Below, one piece after another: positions 44,374 to 52,981 of a DNA stretch of 64,000 bases. The stretch comes from Hyphomonadaceae bacterium (lineage in GTDB: Bacteria; Pseudomonadota; Alphaproteobacteria; Caulobacterales; Maricaulaceae), in NCBI GenBank assembly GCA_014324115.1, contig JACOMS010000001.1:23089-87088 (forward strand). Reading direction: 5' to 3'. Positions within the stretch are counted from its first letter, which is position 1. Every line of letters starts with the position of its first letter. Below the pieces are notes generated by a model, which did no database searches, had not been told where the DNA came from, and saw only the letters and a list, made by a program, of their open reading frames with translations. Made by a program: the position numbers and the translations under genes.

Positions 44374-44984
44374 CCGCAGAATCGAGTGTTTTACGTCACG
44401 ATGCCGGGTTCACGCTGGTTGAGGTGCTTGTCGCGATGTTTATTTTTTCCCTGATTTCCGTCGGCACATTTTACGCCATGACATCGGCCGTTGACAGTCA
44501 TGACCGCGTAAAAGCGGCCAATCAGCGTCTGGCCGGGATTGAAACCGCCCGCACCCTGATCAAATCCGATCTCGCCAATGTTGTTCTGACACCAACCCGT
44601 GATCCCTACGGCACACAAAGCCTGTATGTCTTTTCGGGCGGTGTGGATGATCTGTTCAACCTGACCCGCACGTCACGGGACAATCCCGGCGGTCTTGACA
44701 GGCGCGGAGACCTGCAACGGGTCGTTTACCGGGTCGAGGATGCCGCGTTGATCCGCGAAGTCCTGGCCCAGACCAACCCGGCCCCCCGGACGGATACAAT
44801 CCGGCAAACCCTGTTATCCGGCGTTGAACGCGCTGTTGTCGAGTTCTTCGAAAACGATCTATCCTACAACCAGCTTTATATTGGGAATGATCCGGATGCG
44901 ACTTTCTCTCATAACCGCGTCCGGCTGACACTGACCTTCACAGACGGTGATCAGCTGTCACAGGATTTCGAGCTCGCCCCATGA
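44370..44984 (+). CDS. gspJ: Minor pseudopilin J
   Basis: 204 aa. Leader MTAESSVLRHDAG|FTLVEVLVAMFIFS, then GspJ-like segments NQRLAGIETARTLIKSDLAN and RDNPGGLDRRGDLQRVVYRV. The C-terminal FSHNRVRLTLTFTDGDQL matches the family's edge strands. Four-base overlaps on both sides. Confidence 0.93.
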   Translation: MTAESSVLRHDAGFTLVEVLVAMFIFSLISVGTFYAMTSAVDSHDRVKAANQRLAGIETARTLIKSDLANVVLTPTRDPYGTQSLYVFSGGVDDLFNLTRTSRDNPGGLDRRGDLQRVVYRVEDAALIREVLAQTNPAPRTDTIRQTLLSGVERAVVEFFENDLSYNQLYIGNDPDATFSHNRVRLTLTFTDGDQLSQDFELAP

Positions 44985-46000
44985 GGCGGCCGGGCAAAGA
45001 TCGCGGTGCTGTTCTGCTGACCACATTACTGGTCATGACCGTTATGGCATCCCTGGCCGTATTGGTACTGGATGACATCCGGGTCTCGGTGAGGCGGGCG
45101 ACGAACATGTCCGATTATGCCCAGGCTGATTGGTATGTTCGCGCCTCCGAGGATTATGCCTCGTCCCATCTGGTCCAGAAAATGGCAGGTCAATCCGAAG
45201 CCGCCCTGAATGCCGCCCTTCTCCGCCCGCAGAACCTGTCCTTCCCCATCAAAGGCGGGGTTATCAGTTTCAACGCTCGTGACGGCAGTCACTGTCTGGT
45301 CGTCTCGACCATCGGCGAGGGGTCCGGGCCTGAACATTTGCGCAGGCTTCTGGAATATCTCGGTTGGGATCGTTCTGAAGCCATCAGTTTTGTCTCGGCC
45401 CTGCGCGACTGGCAGGACGTGGACTCGACGACTTTGCCGGGTGGGGCGGAGGATTTTGTCTATCTCGGCCTGGATCCGGCCTATCGTACCCCCAACCGTC
45501 CGATCATCTCCCTGACAGAGCTTCGCGCCATTGTCGGCATGACCGAAGACCGGTTTCAGGCATTACGCCCGTTTTTATGTGTCGGCGACGGGGTTGCCAA
45601 GACCCGGTTCAATATCAACACGGCCCATATGGGACATGCAATTCTCGTCGCCGCACTGCTGGGAGACGGTCGGCTTTTGACGGCGCAAAAGCTCATTGAG
45701 AATCGCCCCGGCGGCGGCTATGACGAAGAGAGCCTCCGTGAGGCGGCCAGCACTCTCGCTCCGGACGAACAGAAAGAAGACACGACCAGGAATATGGATT
45801 TGCAGGATTTCAGTTTTGCACCGGATACTGTCTGGATCGAAGCAAATATTTTCTACCGCAAGGCCCATCGTGCCGCCGTTTTTGAATTCCGGATTGACAA
45901 GAATCGGGTTTTACGCACCTATCGCCGCCTGTCGGCGGAGGCTAGGCGCCCTGACATAGCCGATCCCGGGCTGGAAACTGATACGGTGCTGACACAATGA
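44981..46000 (+). CDS. gspK: Minor pseudopilin K
   Basis: 339 aa, the largest pseudopilin and tip cap. Leader MRRPGKDRG|AVLLTTLLVMTVMA: the +5 Glu is absent, as is characteristic of GspK. The insertion domain with helix-hairpin repeats shows LLEYLGWDRSEAISFVSALR DWQDVD-type text and TELRAIVGMTEDRFQALRPF. Overlaps gspL by four bases. Confidence 0.93.
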   Translation: MRRPGKDRGAVLLTTLLVMTVMASLAVLVLDDIRVSVRRATNMSDYAQADWYVRASEDYASSHLVQKMAGQSEAALNAALLRPQNLSFPIKGGVISFNARDGSHCLVVSTIGEGSGPEHLRRLLEYLGWDRSEAISFVSALRDWQDVDSTTLPGGAEDFVYLGLDPAYRTPNRPIISLTELRAIVGMTEDRFQALRPFLCVGDGVAKTRFNINTAHMGHAILVAALLGDGRLLTAQKLIENRPGGGYDEESLREAASTLAPDEQKEDTTRNMDLQDFSFAPDTVWIEANIFYRKAHRAAVFEFRIDKNRVLRTYRRLSAEARRPDIADPGLETDTVLTQ

Positions 46001-47046
46001 GTTCGACGCCTTTCATATGGATGCCGGAGCGTCCCGATGCTGCGTGGGCGTGGCTTGACGACACGGGACAGCACGGCTGGGCCGTGACCCGCGAGGATAA
46101 GCAGGGCCTGGCAACCCGTCTCGGCCCGACTGCGAACATTGTCATTCCCGGCCAATGGGTACGCATATTCGCCCATGACCTTCCGAAAATGCGAAGTTCG
46201 GATCGCCTGAGTGCTGCCGGATTCAGCGTTGAGGATGATCTGGCCGCACCGGTCGCCGGTCAGCATGTCATCCTTGGCAAGGGTGAGGATAAACGTATCG
46301 GTGTTATCGCCGAAAACAAGATGGAGGCCGTCTGGACAGATGTGTCCGCGGCTAACATAGTTCCTTTGGCAATATACGCGGATTTCGATATCCTGCGCGG
46401 TGAAAAAGCCGTCGAGGTCATGGACCGTACGATCCAGCCCGGCCCCACAGGATATACAACTGACAACAGGGACGTGAAAGAGGTTCATCCAGTCGCGCTT
46501 GCGGAGCTTGTGGATATATCCTCTGCACTGAATTTCGGGCAGGGTGCCTACGCCTCGCGCCGAACTTTATCACTGGCCGACGGTCCGTGGCTTCGAATCG
46601 CGGCCATGCTGGTTGTGACCGCCTTGGCATGGTTGACCTGGCAGGGGGTTCAGGCCCGGGGGGTCAGTGCACAGGCGGAAGCGCTTCGAAATGAAATGAA
46701 CACCATGTATACACAGGCTACAGGTGAACCGGCCCCGGCCAATCTGGCGGCGACAGTGACTCGCGCCGCGCGTTCCGGTCAGGTCGGCGAAAGAGATTTT
46801 TTGTCTTTGTCGCGCGCCCTGTTTGAGGGCCTGTCCACCACCGATGAAGTTGTCATTGACACCCTGCGTTATGACAGCCGCCGCAACGAAATCTCGCTAC
46901 GTCTGATCTATTCGGATTTTGAAACTGCGGGGCAAATCGAGACCACATTCAGGGAACGCGGGGAGCGTTTTGTCTCCGGTGCGGTACGCGAACAGGGTGG
47001 CGCTCTCCTGGGTGAGGCTGTCTTTTCCAGTGGAGGCGAGTCATGA
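45997..47046 (+). CDS. gspL: Type II secretion protein L
   Basis: 349 aa. Cytoplasmic actin-like N-terminal domain (residues ~1-185) that binds GspE, one transmembrane helix (~198-215, IAAMLVVTALAWLTWQGVQA), and a periplasmic ferredoxin-like domain (DFLSLSRALFEGLSTTDEVV, LRYDSRRNEISLRLIYSDFE). Sequence similarity in the first domain is low; placement and architecture carry the assignment. Four-base overlaps with gspK and gspM. Confidence 0.9.
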   Translation: MSSTPFIWMPERPDAAWAWLDDTGQHGWAVTREDKQGLATRLGPTANIVIPGQWVRIFAHDLPKMRSSDRLSAAGFSVEDDLAAPVAGQHVILGKGEDKRIGVIAENKMEAVWTDVSAANIVPLAIYADFDILRGEKAVEVMDRTIQPGPTGYTTDNRDVKEVHPVALAELVDISSALNFGQGAYASRRTLSLADGPWLRIAAMLVVTALAWLTWQGVQARGVSAQAEALRNEMNTMYTQATGEPAPANLAATVTRAARSGQVGERDFLSLSRALFEGLSTTDEVVIDTLRYDSRRNEISLRLIYSDFETAGQIETTFRERGERFVSGAVREQGGALLGEAVFSSGGES

Positions 47047-47495
47047 AGTTTCTGGCCGACCGCTCACCCCGCGAACGTCTCCTGATCCTCATTATGCTGG
47101 TCCTGTTGGGGACATTCCTGATCTGGCAATTCCTGGTTTCACCGGTTCTGGGGATGCGTGCTGTTGCCGAAAGTGACCGGCAGGCTGCGATCCGGGATTA
47201 TGAAATCGTTGCGCAGAATCTGTCCGCCATGGAAGTCGACGGGTCTGAGAAAGCCGCGTTTACACGCAACATCCTTATTCAGGAAGCGCGGGCGGCGGGC
47301 ATCAGGATTTCCCGTGTCCAGCCACAAGGCGAAGATGCTATCAAGGTCTGGTTTGAGGATGCTCCTGCGTTGCAGGTTTTTACCTTTCTCGACGACCTCT
47401 CCGGGCGCTTTGATGTATCTGTCACCAACGCCCAGATCAATCGTCGCGACGGCGGAACCGTTGGCGCACAATTCACCTTGCTTGTCAGTGAATGA
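47043..47495 (+). CDS. gspM: Type II secretion protein M
   Basis: 150 aa. Short basic N-terminus (KFLADRSPRERLLILIMLVL), one transmembrane helix (~15-36), coiled-coil-like segment, then a ferredoxin-like periplasmic domain (NAQINRRDGGTVGAQFTLLV). It partners GspL. Four-base overlap with gspN. Confidence 0.88.
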   Translation: MKFLADRSPRERLLILIMLVLLGTFLIWQFLVSPVLGMRAVAESDRQAAIRDYEIVAQNLSAMEVDGSEKAAFTRNILIQEARAAGIRISRVQPQGEDAIKVWFEDAPALQVFTFLDDLSGRFDVSVTNAQINRRDGGTVGAQFTLLVSE

Positions 47496-48196
47496 AAACC
47501 ATCCTGATCATCACTGTTTTTGTCATTGGCGGGCTGACAGGCCTGTTGACCCAACTGCCTTTATCGTGGGTGGCGGGGTCTGCACTCAGATGGGGGCCGA
47601 CACAGCCGGTCGCCTCCGGCACGGTCTGGAAAGGACAGATTACCAACCTGCCGAGCCTGCAAACCCTCAGGATCACAACCCGTCCACTTAGTATATTGAC
47701 CCCGCAGAGCCTGTTTATTTTTGATGGGCAGGGGGTAGGTGTGTCCCTGAAAGGCGAAGCGGGACTGCGGCACATCAGGGATGTGGTCTATAGTGCCAAA
47801 CTGTCATCCATTCCCATAACCGATGGTCGCCTGCGTGAGTTGGCGGGCGACGTGCGTCTGACCGTGCGCTCGGCGACATTCGGTAAGCAATGTAAAACTT
47901 TGGGCGGCCGTGTCTGGACGAATTTGCTTGCATCCAATACGGCGCGCCTGAATTGGCGCGGTCCCGAATTATCCGGGCCGGTAACATGCGAGGACGGCAC
48001 CATCAGGGTAACCGTTTCCGGGCGTGATGATCAAACGGATGTCAATGCGACTATTGATCTGTTGCCGGAAGGAAACTATCAGTCCGATATTACTGTCAAT
48101 AGTCGTGATCCCGCGGCAGCGCTTGTTCTGCCCCTGTACGGTTTCGATGAAACGTCACAAGGTTTTCGCCTTGCCGAGCGGGGGCGGTGGCTATGA
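47492..48196 (+). CDS. gspN: Type II secretion protein N
   Basis: 234 aa with an N-terminal membrane anchor (ILIITVFVIGGLTGLLTQLP) and a beta-rich domain (TVWKGQITNLPSLQTLRITT, LSSIPITDGRLRELAGDVRL, LNWRGPELSGPVTCEDGTIR). GspN is a variable member of T2SS operons with an uncertain role. It overlaps the following lipoprotein gene by four bases (ATGA), so that gene is translationally coupled. Confidence 0.88.
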   Translation: MKTILIITVFVIGGLTGLLTQLPLSWVAGSALRWGPTQPVASGTVWKGQITNLPSLQTLRITTRPLSILTPQSLFIFDGQGVGVSLKGEAGLRHIRDVVYSAKLSSIPITDGRLRELAGDVRLTVRSATFGKQCKTLGGRVWTNLLASNTARLNWRGPELSGPVTCEDGTIRVTVSGRDDQTDVNATIDLLPEGNYQSDITVNSRDPAAALVLPLYGFDETSQGFRLAERGRWL

Positions 48197-48684
48197 GATG
48201 GATGAAGCTGCTCCTGGCTTTTTCGTTGTCGGCCTGTGCCACAGCGGACGATGCGCCCCCGTCCCAAAGTTCTGTGCCCTCGTCCCAAAGTTCTGCGCCG
48301 TCGGTTTCGTCCCGGCAGCCGGGACAATTAGGCCCGCGCGAGCTTGCTTCCGGTCAGTGCGGCCTGTTTGTCTGGACAGGAGATGCAAGACGGCGGTTTA
48401 TTCTGTTTTCGGATAGCCAGCGCAGTCAGGCCGCCCTTGCGACCGCATCCGGAGAAATCCCCTTGCAAATCACGTCCGAAACCGGTTCCGACGCCTATTT
48501 TCAATATCCGGTAACATCCTACCGGACTGAAACGGGCGAAACGGTCAATCTGGCTCTTGGGGATTATCGGGACACTACCTCCGGACGAAGCTACAGATCC
48601 GGTACCCTCAAAACTACGCGCGGTGACGGCTGGGAACAGGTCACGCCGGTCATTGGCCTTGCCGTCTGTCAGCCACCTGCATAA
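48193..48684 (+). CDS. Small lipoprotein coupled to the gsp operon
   Basis: 163 aa from the ATG at 48193, which overlaps the gspN stop. Signal peptide with lipobox FSLSAC (Cys13), then a Ser/Pro/Gln-rich spacer with a duplicated PSSQSSAP-type unit, and a globular domain with paired Cys (SGQCGLFVWTGDARRRFILF ... GLAVCQPP). Similar SGQCGLFLW-type domains occur in small alphaproteobacterial lipoproteins of unknown function. Its coupling to gspN and outer-membrane sorting (+2 Ala) make it a candidate T2SS accessory protein, such as a secretin pilotin or substrate. That is inference; no pilotin family signature is visible. Confidence 0.75.
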   Translation: MRWMKLLLAFSLSACATADDAPPSQSSVPSSQSSAPSVSSRQPGQLGPRELASGQCGLFVWTGDARRRFILFSDSQRSQAALATASGEIPLQITSETGSDAYFQYPVTSYRTETGETVNLALGDYRDTTSGRSYRSGTLKTTRGDGWEQVTPVIGLAVCQPPA

Positions 48685-48688
48685 GCCA

Positions 48689-49138
48689 TCATCTCCTGGC
48701 AAAATGTCCTGCCGCCCAGACGATAAAAATTGCCAGGGCCAGAAACGGGCCGAAAGGAATATGCCCCGACCCGGTCCGGTTGCGCATGGAAGGGAACATT
48801 GCTGCTATCAGTCCCAGACTGCTGCCGATCATCACGATAAAGGGTAGAAACATCCAGCCGACCCAGGCCCCGCCTGCGGCCAGTAATTTCGCATCGCCGC
48901 GCCCCAGTCCGTCTTTTTTGCGGATGCGTTTGAATAATAGTTCAATGCCGACAAAAACAGAATACCCCGCTACCGCGCCAATCAGGCCTGCCAGAAAGAA
49001 TCCGCCTGAATATGCCTGCACCAAGCCTGCGGCGATCAGGGGTAATGTCAGAATATCCGGCAGGCGACAGGTGCGAAAATCAACCCATGACAGACAGGTC
49101 AATAAAGCCAGCAGAATAAGTCCAAACACAACAACCAT
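48689..49138 (-). CDS. gspO: Prepilin peptidase, short type
   Basis: Membrane aspartic peptidase that processes pseudopilin leaders, 149 aa with about five helices. Active-site Asp residues: SWVDFRTCRLPD and the GxGD-type GLGRGDAKLLAAGG. It lacks the N-terminal Cys-rich methyltransferase domain of full-size PilD/GspO, like CpaA-type A24 peptidases. The frame is open far upstream, but membrane-type sequence begins at MVVVFGLILLALL (49138). It is convergent with the gsp operon (4 bp from the lipoprotein gene) and divergent from mgtE. It presumably processes GspG-K; the conserved site in those genes fits. Confidence 0.9.
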   Translation of the reverse strand: MVVVFGLILLALLTCLSWVDFRTCRLPDILTLPLIAAGLVQAYSGGFFLAGLIGAVAGYSVFVGIELLFKRIRKKDGLGRGDAKLLAAGGAWVGWMFLPFIVMIGSSLGLIAAMFPSMRNRTGSGHIPFGPFLALAIFIVWAAGHFARR

Positions 49139-49231
49139 GCCGTGCCATACATGGGGCGCCCATTTTTCTCTACACAAATCCCGCCCGCCCGTGTATAAGC
49201 GCACCCACACAAAATGGCGTTGAAGGGTGGT

Positions 49232-50602
49232 ATGACCGACAGCATAGATGTACAGCCGCCTGCGGAGGGTCTTTCGCCTGACAATTACAACCTGCTTGTC
49301 GATGTGTTGGCCCTGGATGATGCGGGTTTGCGGCATCTGGCCGCTGATATTCACCCCGCGGATTTCTCCGATTATTTCGAACAGCTCTCTCCGGAACAGC
49401 GCCATGAGCTGATCGAACGCGCAGGCGATCTTATAACTGCCGATGTCCTGGCCGAAATGGAAGACGAGGTCGTTGAGGAGACACTGCCGCTTCTTCCATG
49501 CCCCCAGATTGTCGAGGCCATTACCGCGCTTGATAATAATGACGCTACCCAGATTGTCGAGGAAATGGAGGCGAACCAGCGCGAGGAAGTCCTTGAAGAG
49601 CTCAGGCCCGAGGATCGCGCTACGCTTGAAGCCAGTTTTGCCTGTGATGAGGAGACTATCGGCCGTCTCATGCAGCGCGAATTCGTTGCCGCACCACCGT
49701 TCTGGACGGTCGGCGACACGATTGACCATATGCGCAACACGGGCGGGGATCTTCCGGATCTGTTCTACGATATCTGGATTGTCGATACGGCCTTCCACCC
49801 CGTCGGGTATGTCCCGGTTTCCTACCTGATGCGCAATCCGCCAGATGCGAAACTGGAAACCCTTGCTTATGAGAAGCTAACCGTCATCACGCAGGATATG
49901 GATCAGGAAGAGGCCGCCTATCTGTTCGAGAAATATAACCTCATATCCGCCCCCGTGGTGGACGCGGAAGGCCGCCTGACCGGGATGATGGCGGTGGATG
50001 ATATTATCGAGATTATTCAGGACGAGAACAAGGAAGACATCCTTGCCCTTGCCTGCGTGTCGGAGGCCGGCCTGACGGACACAGCCGTGTCGACGGTCAA
50101 GGCCCGTGCGCCGTGGTTGTTTATCAATCTTTTGACAGCCATTCTGGCCTCCCTTGTCATCGCATGGTTTGACTATGTGATTTCTGAATTTGTGCAGCTC
50201 GCTATCCTCATGCCGATTGTGGCTTCAATGGGTGGGAATGCAGGGACCCAGGCCTTGGCAGTGGCCGTACGCGGTATTGCCGAACGCGATCTTACGGGGC
50301 AGAACGCGCGCCGTGCCGTTGTACGCGAAGGTCTGGCTGCGCTGATTAACGGGATCATTTTTGCCGTTGTGCTTGCCCTCGTCACCTACGTCTGGTTCGG
50401 GCGACAGGACATTGCCATGGTTGCCTTCGTTGCCATGATCATCAATCATTTTTTTGCCGGGTTGGCGGGTATCCTGGTTCCCCTTGCTCTCAAAAAGTCC
50501 GGTGCCGACCCGGCCGTGTCATCTGCGGTTTTTGTCACAACTGTCACGGATGTTGTCGGGTTTTTCGCCTTCCTGGGGTTTGCTGCGGTGATGCTGTTAT
50601 AG
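49232..50602 (+). CDS. mgtE: Magnesium transporter MgtE
   Basis: Mg2+ channel/transporter, 456 aa from the ATG at 49232 (AGGGTGG before it; a second ATG at 49214 is in frame). Cytoplasmic N-domain of superhelical repeats (FSDYFEQLSPEQRHELIERA, DATQIVEEMEANQREEVLEE), two CBS domains (YDIWIVDTAFHPVGYVPVSY, NLISAPVVDAEGRLTGMMAV), then five membrane helices with the pore motif MPIVASMGGNAGTQALAVAV. It is expressed on its own; no M-box leader is visible in the short upstream region. Confidence 0.96.
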   Translation: MTDSIDVQPPAEGLSPDNYNLLVDVLALDDAGLRHLAADIHPADFSDYFEQLSPEQRHELIERAGDLITADVLAEMEDEVVEETLPLLPCPQIVEAITALDNNDATQIVEEMEANQREEVLEELRPEDRATLEASFACDEETIGRLMQREFVAAPPFWTVGDTIDHMRNTGGDLPDLFYDIWIVDTAFHPVGYVPVSYLMRNPPDAKLETLAYEKLTVITQDMDQEEAAYLFEKYNLISAPVVDAEGRLTGMMAVDDIIEIIQDENKEDILALACVSEAGLTDTAVSTVKARAPWLFINLLTAILASLVIAWFDYVISEFVQLAILMPIVASMGGNAGTQALAVAVRGIAERDLTGQNARRAVVREGLAALINGIIFAVVLALVTYVWFGRQDIAMVAFVAMIINHFFAGLAGILVPLALKKSGADPAVSSAVFVTTVTDVVGFFAFLGFAAVMLL

Positions 50603-50691
50603 GTAACACGGGGCCTTGCACATTCCCTGTGCGTGGAAAGCCGGATATCCTCCATTGGAAATCTGTTCCAAAAGGGTTACATCGCCGAACC

Positions 50692-51423
50692 ATGTCCAAT
50701 GTCATTGACAGCTCTCCCTGGACGGCCACGGTCCTGACCCTGTTTCCGGAAGCCTTTGCGGGAGTACTGGATACATCTGTAATCGGAACGGCAAAAAAGA
50801 ATCATATCTGGGCACTGGAAACGGTAGACATACGAAAATTTGCTGATAATAGACGCCGGAATGTTGACGGCACCCCTGCGGGCGGCGGGCCGGGTATGGT
50901 GCTCCGGGCCGACATCGCGGCCAGGGCCGTCGACAGTGTGATTGATGACCACCGCCCGCTGATTTATCTCACCCCGCGCGGAATGCCTTTAACACAAAAA
51001 CGTGTCAGTGAGTTGGCGGCCGGACAGGGAGCTGTCTTGGTGTGTGGACGGTTTGAAGGCTTGGATCAACGGGTTATAGACGCCCGCCAGATGGAGGAAA
51101 TATCCATTGGCGACTTCGTTTTGGCCGGGGGCGAGGTGGCGGCTCAGGCCCTGATAGAAGCCTGTGTGAGACTGCTGCCCGGTGTTTTGGGAGCGACGGA
51201 GAGCACAGCAGAGGAAAGTTTTGAGAACGGTCTGCTGGAGTATCCGCTCTATACGCAGCCGAGGGAATGGGAAGGCCGGAGGATTCCGGAGGTCCTGCTG
51301 GTCGGCAATCACGGCAGGGTCGCGGATTGGCGCCGGGCCCGACAGATAGAGATAACAAAGTCCCGACGGCCTGAGTTGTATGAGGCTTGGCTGGCAAATG
51401 GAGGCGACCATGAATGTGATTGA
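50692..51423 (+). CDS. trmD: tRNA (guanine37-N1)-methyltransferase
   Basis: SPOUT methyltransferase making m1G37, 243 aa from ATG 50692. Motifs: [61 protein letters not shown] and [16 protein letters not shown] (trefoil-knot SAM site). The usual rpsP-rimM genes are not next to it; only rplS follows, overlapping by 14 bases. Confidence 0.96.
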   Translation: MSNVIDSSPWTATVLTLFPEAFAGVLDTSVIGTAKKNHIWALETVDIRKFADNRRRNVDGTPAGGGPGMVLRADIAARAVDSVIDDHRPLIYLTPRGMPLTQKRVSELAAGQGAVLVCGRFEGLDQRVIDARQMEEISIGDFVLAGGEVAAQALIEACVRLLPGVLGATESTAEESFENGLLEYPLYTQPREWEGRRIPEVLLVGNHGRVADWRRARQIEITKSRRPELYEAWLANGGDHECD

Positions 51424-51820
51424 AATATTAAACAGGGAAGAAGAAACCCGCCTGATTGAGGCCGGGAAGGTCGTGCCCGAATTTTCACCCGGCGACACAC
51501 TGGTAGTGCAGGTGCGAATTTCCGAGGGAACCCGCACGCGGTTGCAAGCTTTTGAAGGCGTATGTATCGGCCGCTCCGGGTCCGGCCTGAATGAAAGCTT
51601 CACAGTTCGGAAGATTTCCTACGGTGAGGGCGTTGAGCGTGTCTTCCCCGTCTATTCCCCGCTGGTCGAAGCCATCGAGGTCAAGCGCAGGGGTAAGGTC
51701 CGTCGCGCCAAATTGTATTATCTGCGCGAGCGTCGCGGAAAATCCGCTCGTATCGCCGAGCGCAACACAGGTCGGGGTATTGACGCCCCCCGTAAAAAAA
51801 AGGAAGCCGGAAAGACGTAG
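51410..51820 (+). CDS. rplS: 50S ribosomal protein L19
   Basis: 136 aa from ATG 51410 with GGAGGCGACC as ribosome site. [80 protein letters not shown] and [11 protein letters not shown] are typical. Starts inside the end of trmD, so translation is coupled. Confidence 0.97.
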   Translation: MNVIEILNREEETRLIEAGKVVPEFSPGDTLVVQVRISEGTRTRLQAFEGVCIGRSGSGLNESFTVRKISYGEGVERVFPVYSPLVEAIEVKRRGKVRRAKLYYLRERRGKSARIAERNTGRGIDAPRKKKEAGKT

Positions 51821-52002
51821 GTCCTCCGGACTCCTGCAGGTTTCAAGGAGCTCTGGTTCTTTGAGTGGGCCCGGTTGCATTGCGCCCCCCGCAATCGGGC
51901 CCTCCCGCGCCGGAATGTTCGTGTTTGCACGAGGGCTTGACGTTCGCCTTGCGAATCCGTGTTTTCACTCCTATGTCCGTATGGCAGATTTACGGGACTC
52001 GT

Positions 52003-52971
52003 ATGGCAGGAACGATCCATCACAAGGTCACGATTATTGGTTCGGGGCCGGCCGGATATGCTGCGGCCGTCTACGGGGCTCGGGCCATGCTCGAACCGGC
52101 CATTATCGCCGGGTTACAGCCCGGCGGGCAGTTGACGATTACGACCGAAGTCGAAAACTATCCCGGTTTTCCCATGATTATGGGGCCGGAACTGATGGAA
52201 CATTTCAAGGAACATGCCCTGAAATTCGGAACCGGATTTTACGAGGATGTCATCATTGATGTCGACTTTTCCCGTCACCCATTCCTCATGAAAGGTTCCG
52301 GCGGCGTTGCATATACGGCGGATTCCGTGATTATCGCGACAGGCGCACAGGCTAGGTGGTTGGGACTGCCGTCAGAGGCGCGGTTCAAGGGCTTTGGTGT
52401 TTCGGCTTGTGCCACCTGTGACGGATTTTTCTATCGCGGCAAACAGGTCATGGTTGTCGGCGGTGGCAATACGGCTGTCGAGGAGGCGTTGTTCCTGACC
52501 AAATTTGCCTCCAAAGTCATACTCGTGCATCGCCGGGACAGCTTGCGGGCTGAAAAAATTCTGCAGCGGCGTTTATTTGACAATGAAAAAGTCGACATTC
52601 TCTGGGACACAACCCTGGAGGAAGTGCTGGGCACAGACAGCCCGACCGCGGTGACGGCTGCGCGACTCAAAAATGTGAAAACCGGCGAAATCTCCGACCG
52701 GGACGTTCAGGGTATTTTCATCGCGGTTGGGCATAAACCGGCCACGGAAGTCTTCAGGGGTCACGTTAAAATGAACGAGGGCGGTTATATTGAAACCGCC
52801 CACGACAGTACGGCAACCAGCGTCCCCGGCGTATTCGCGGCGGGAGATGTGTCAGATGAGACCTACCGACAGGCGGTAACGGCTGCAGGTTTGGGCTGCA
52901 TGAGTGCCCTTGAGGCTGAGCGCTGGCTTGCGGAGCAGGCGGCGGAAATGTCTGTATCCGACGCAGCATGA
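52003..52971 (+). CDS. trxB: Thioredoxin-disulfide reductase
   Basis: NADPH-dependent flavoprotein, 322 aa from ATG 52003 (MAGTIHHKVTIIGSGPAG). FAD-binding IIGSGPAGYAAAVYGARAML, ENYPGFP, redox-active SACATCDGFFYRGKQ with the CATC disulfide, NADPH VVGGGNTAVEEALFLTKFA, and FAAGDVSDETYRQAVTAAGL. An ATG at 51973 would add ten residues. It is followed ten bases later by a LysR regulator, a pairing seen in several alphaproteobacteria. Confidence 0.95.
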   Translation: MAGTIHHKVTIIGSGPAGYAAAVYGARAMLEPAIIAGLQPGGQLTITTEVENYPGFPMIMGPELMEHFKEHALKFGTGFYEDVIIDVDFSRHPFLMKGSGGVAYTADSVIIATGAQARWLGLPSEARFKGFGVSACATCDGFFYRGKQVMVVGGGNTAVEEALFLTKFASKVILVHRRDSLRAEKILQRRLFDNEKVDILWDTTLEEVLGTDSPTAVTAARLKNVKTGEISDRDVQGIFIAVGHKPATEVFRGHVKMNEGGYIETAHDSTATSVPGVFAAGDVSDETYRQAVTAAGLGCMSALEAERWLAEQAAEMSVSDAA

Positions 52972-52981
52972 TTTTTGATGT

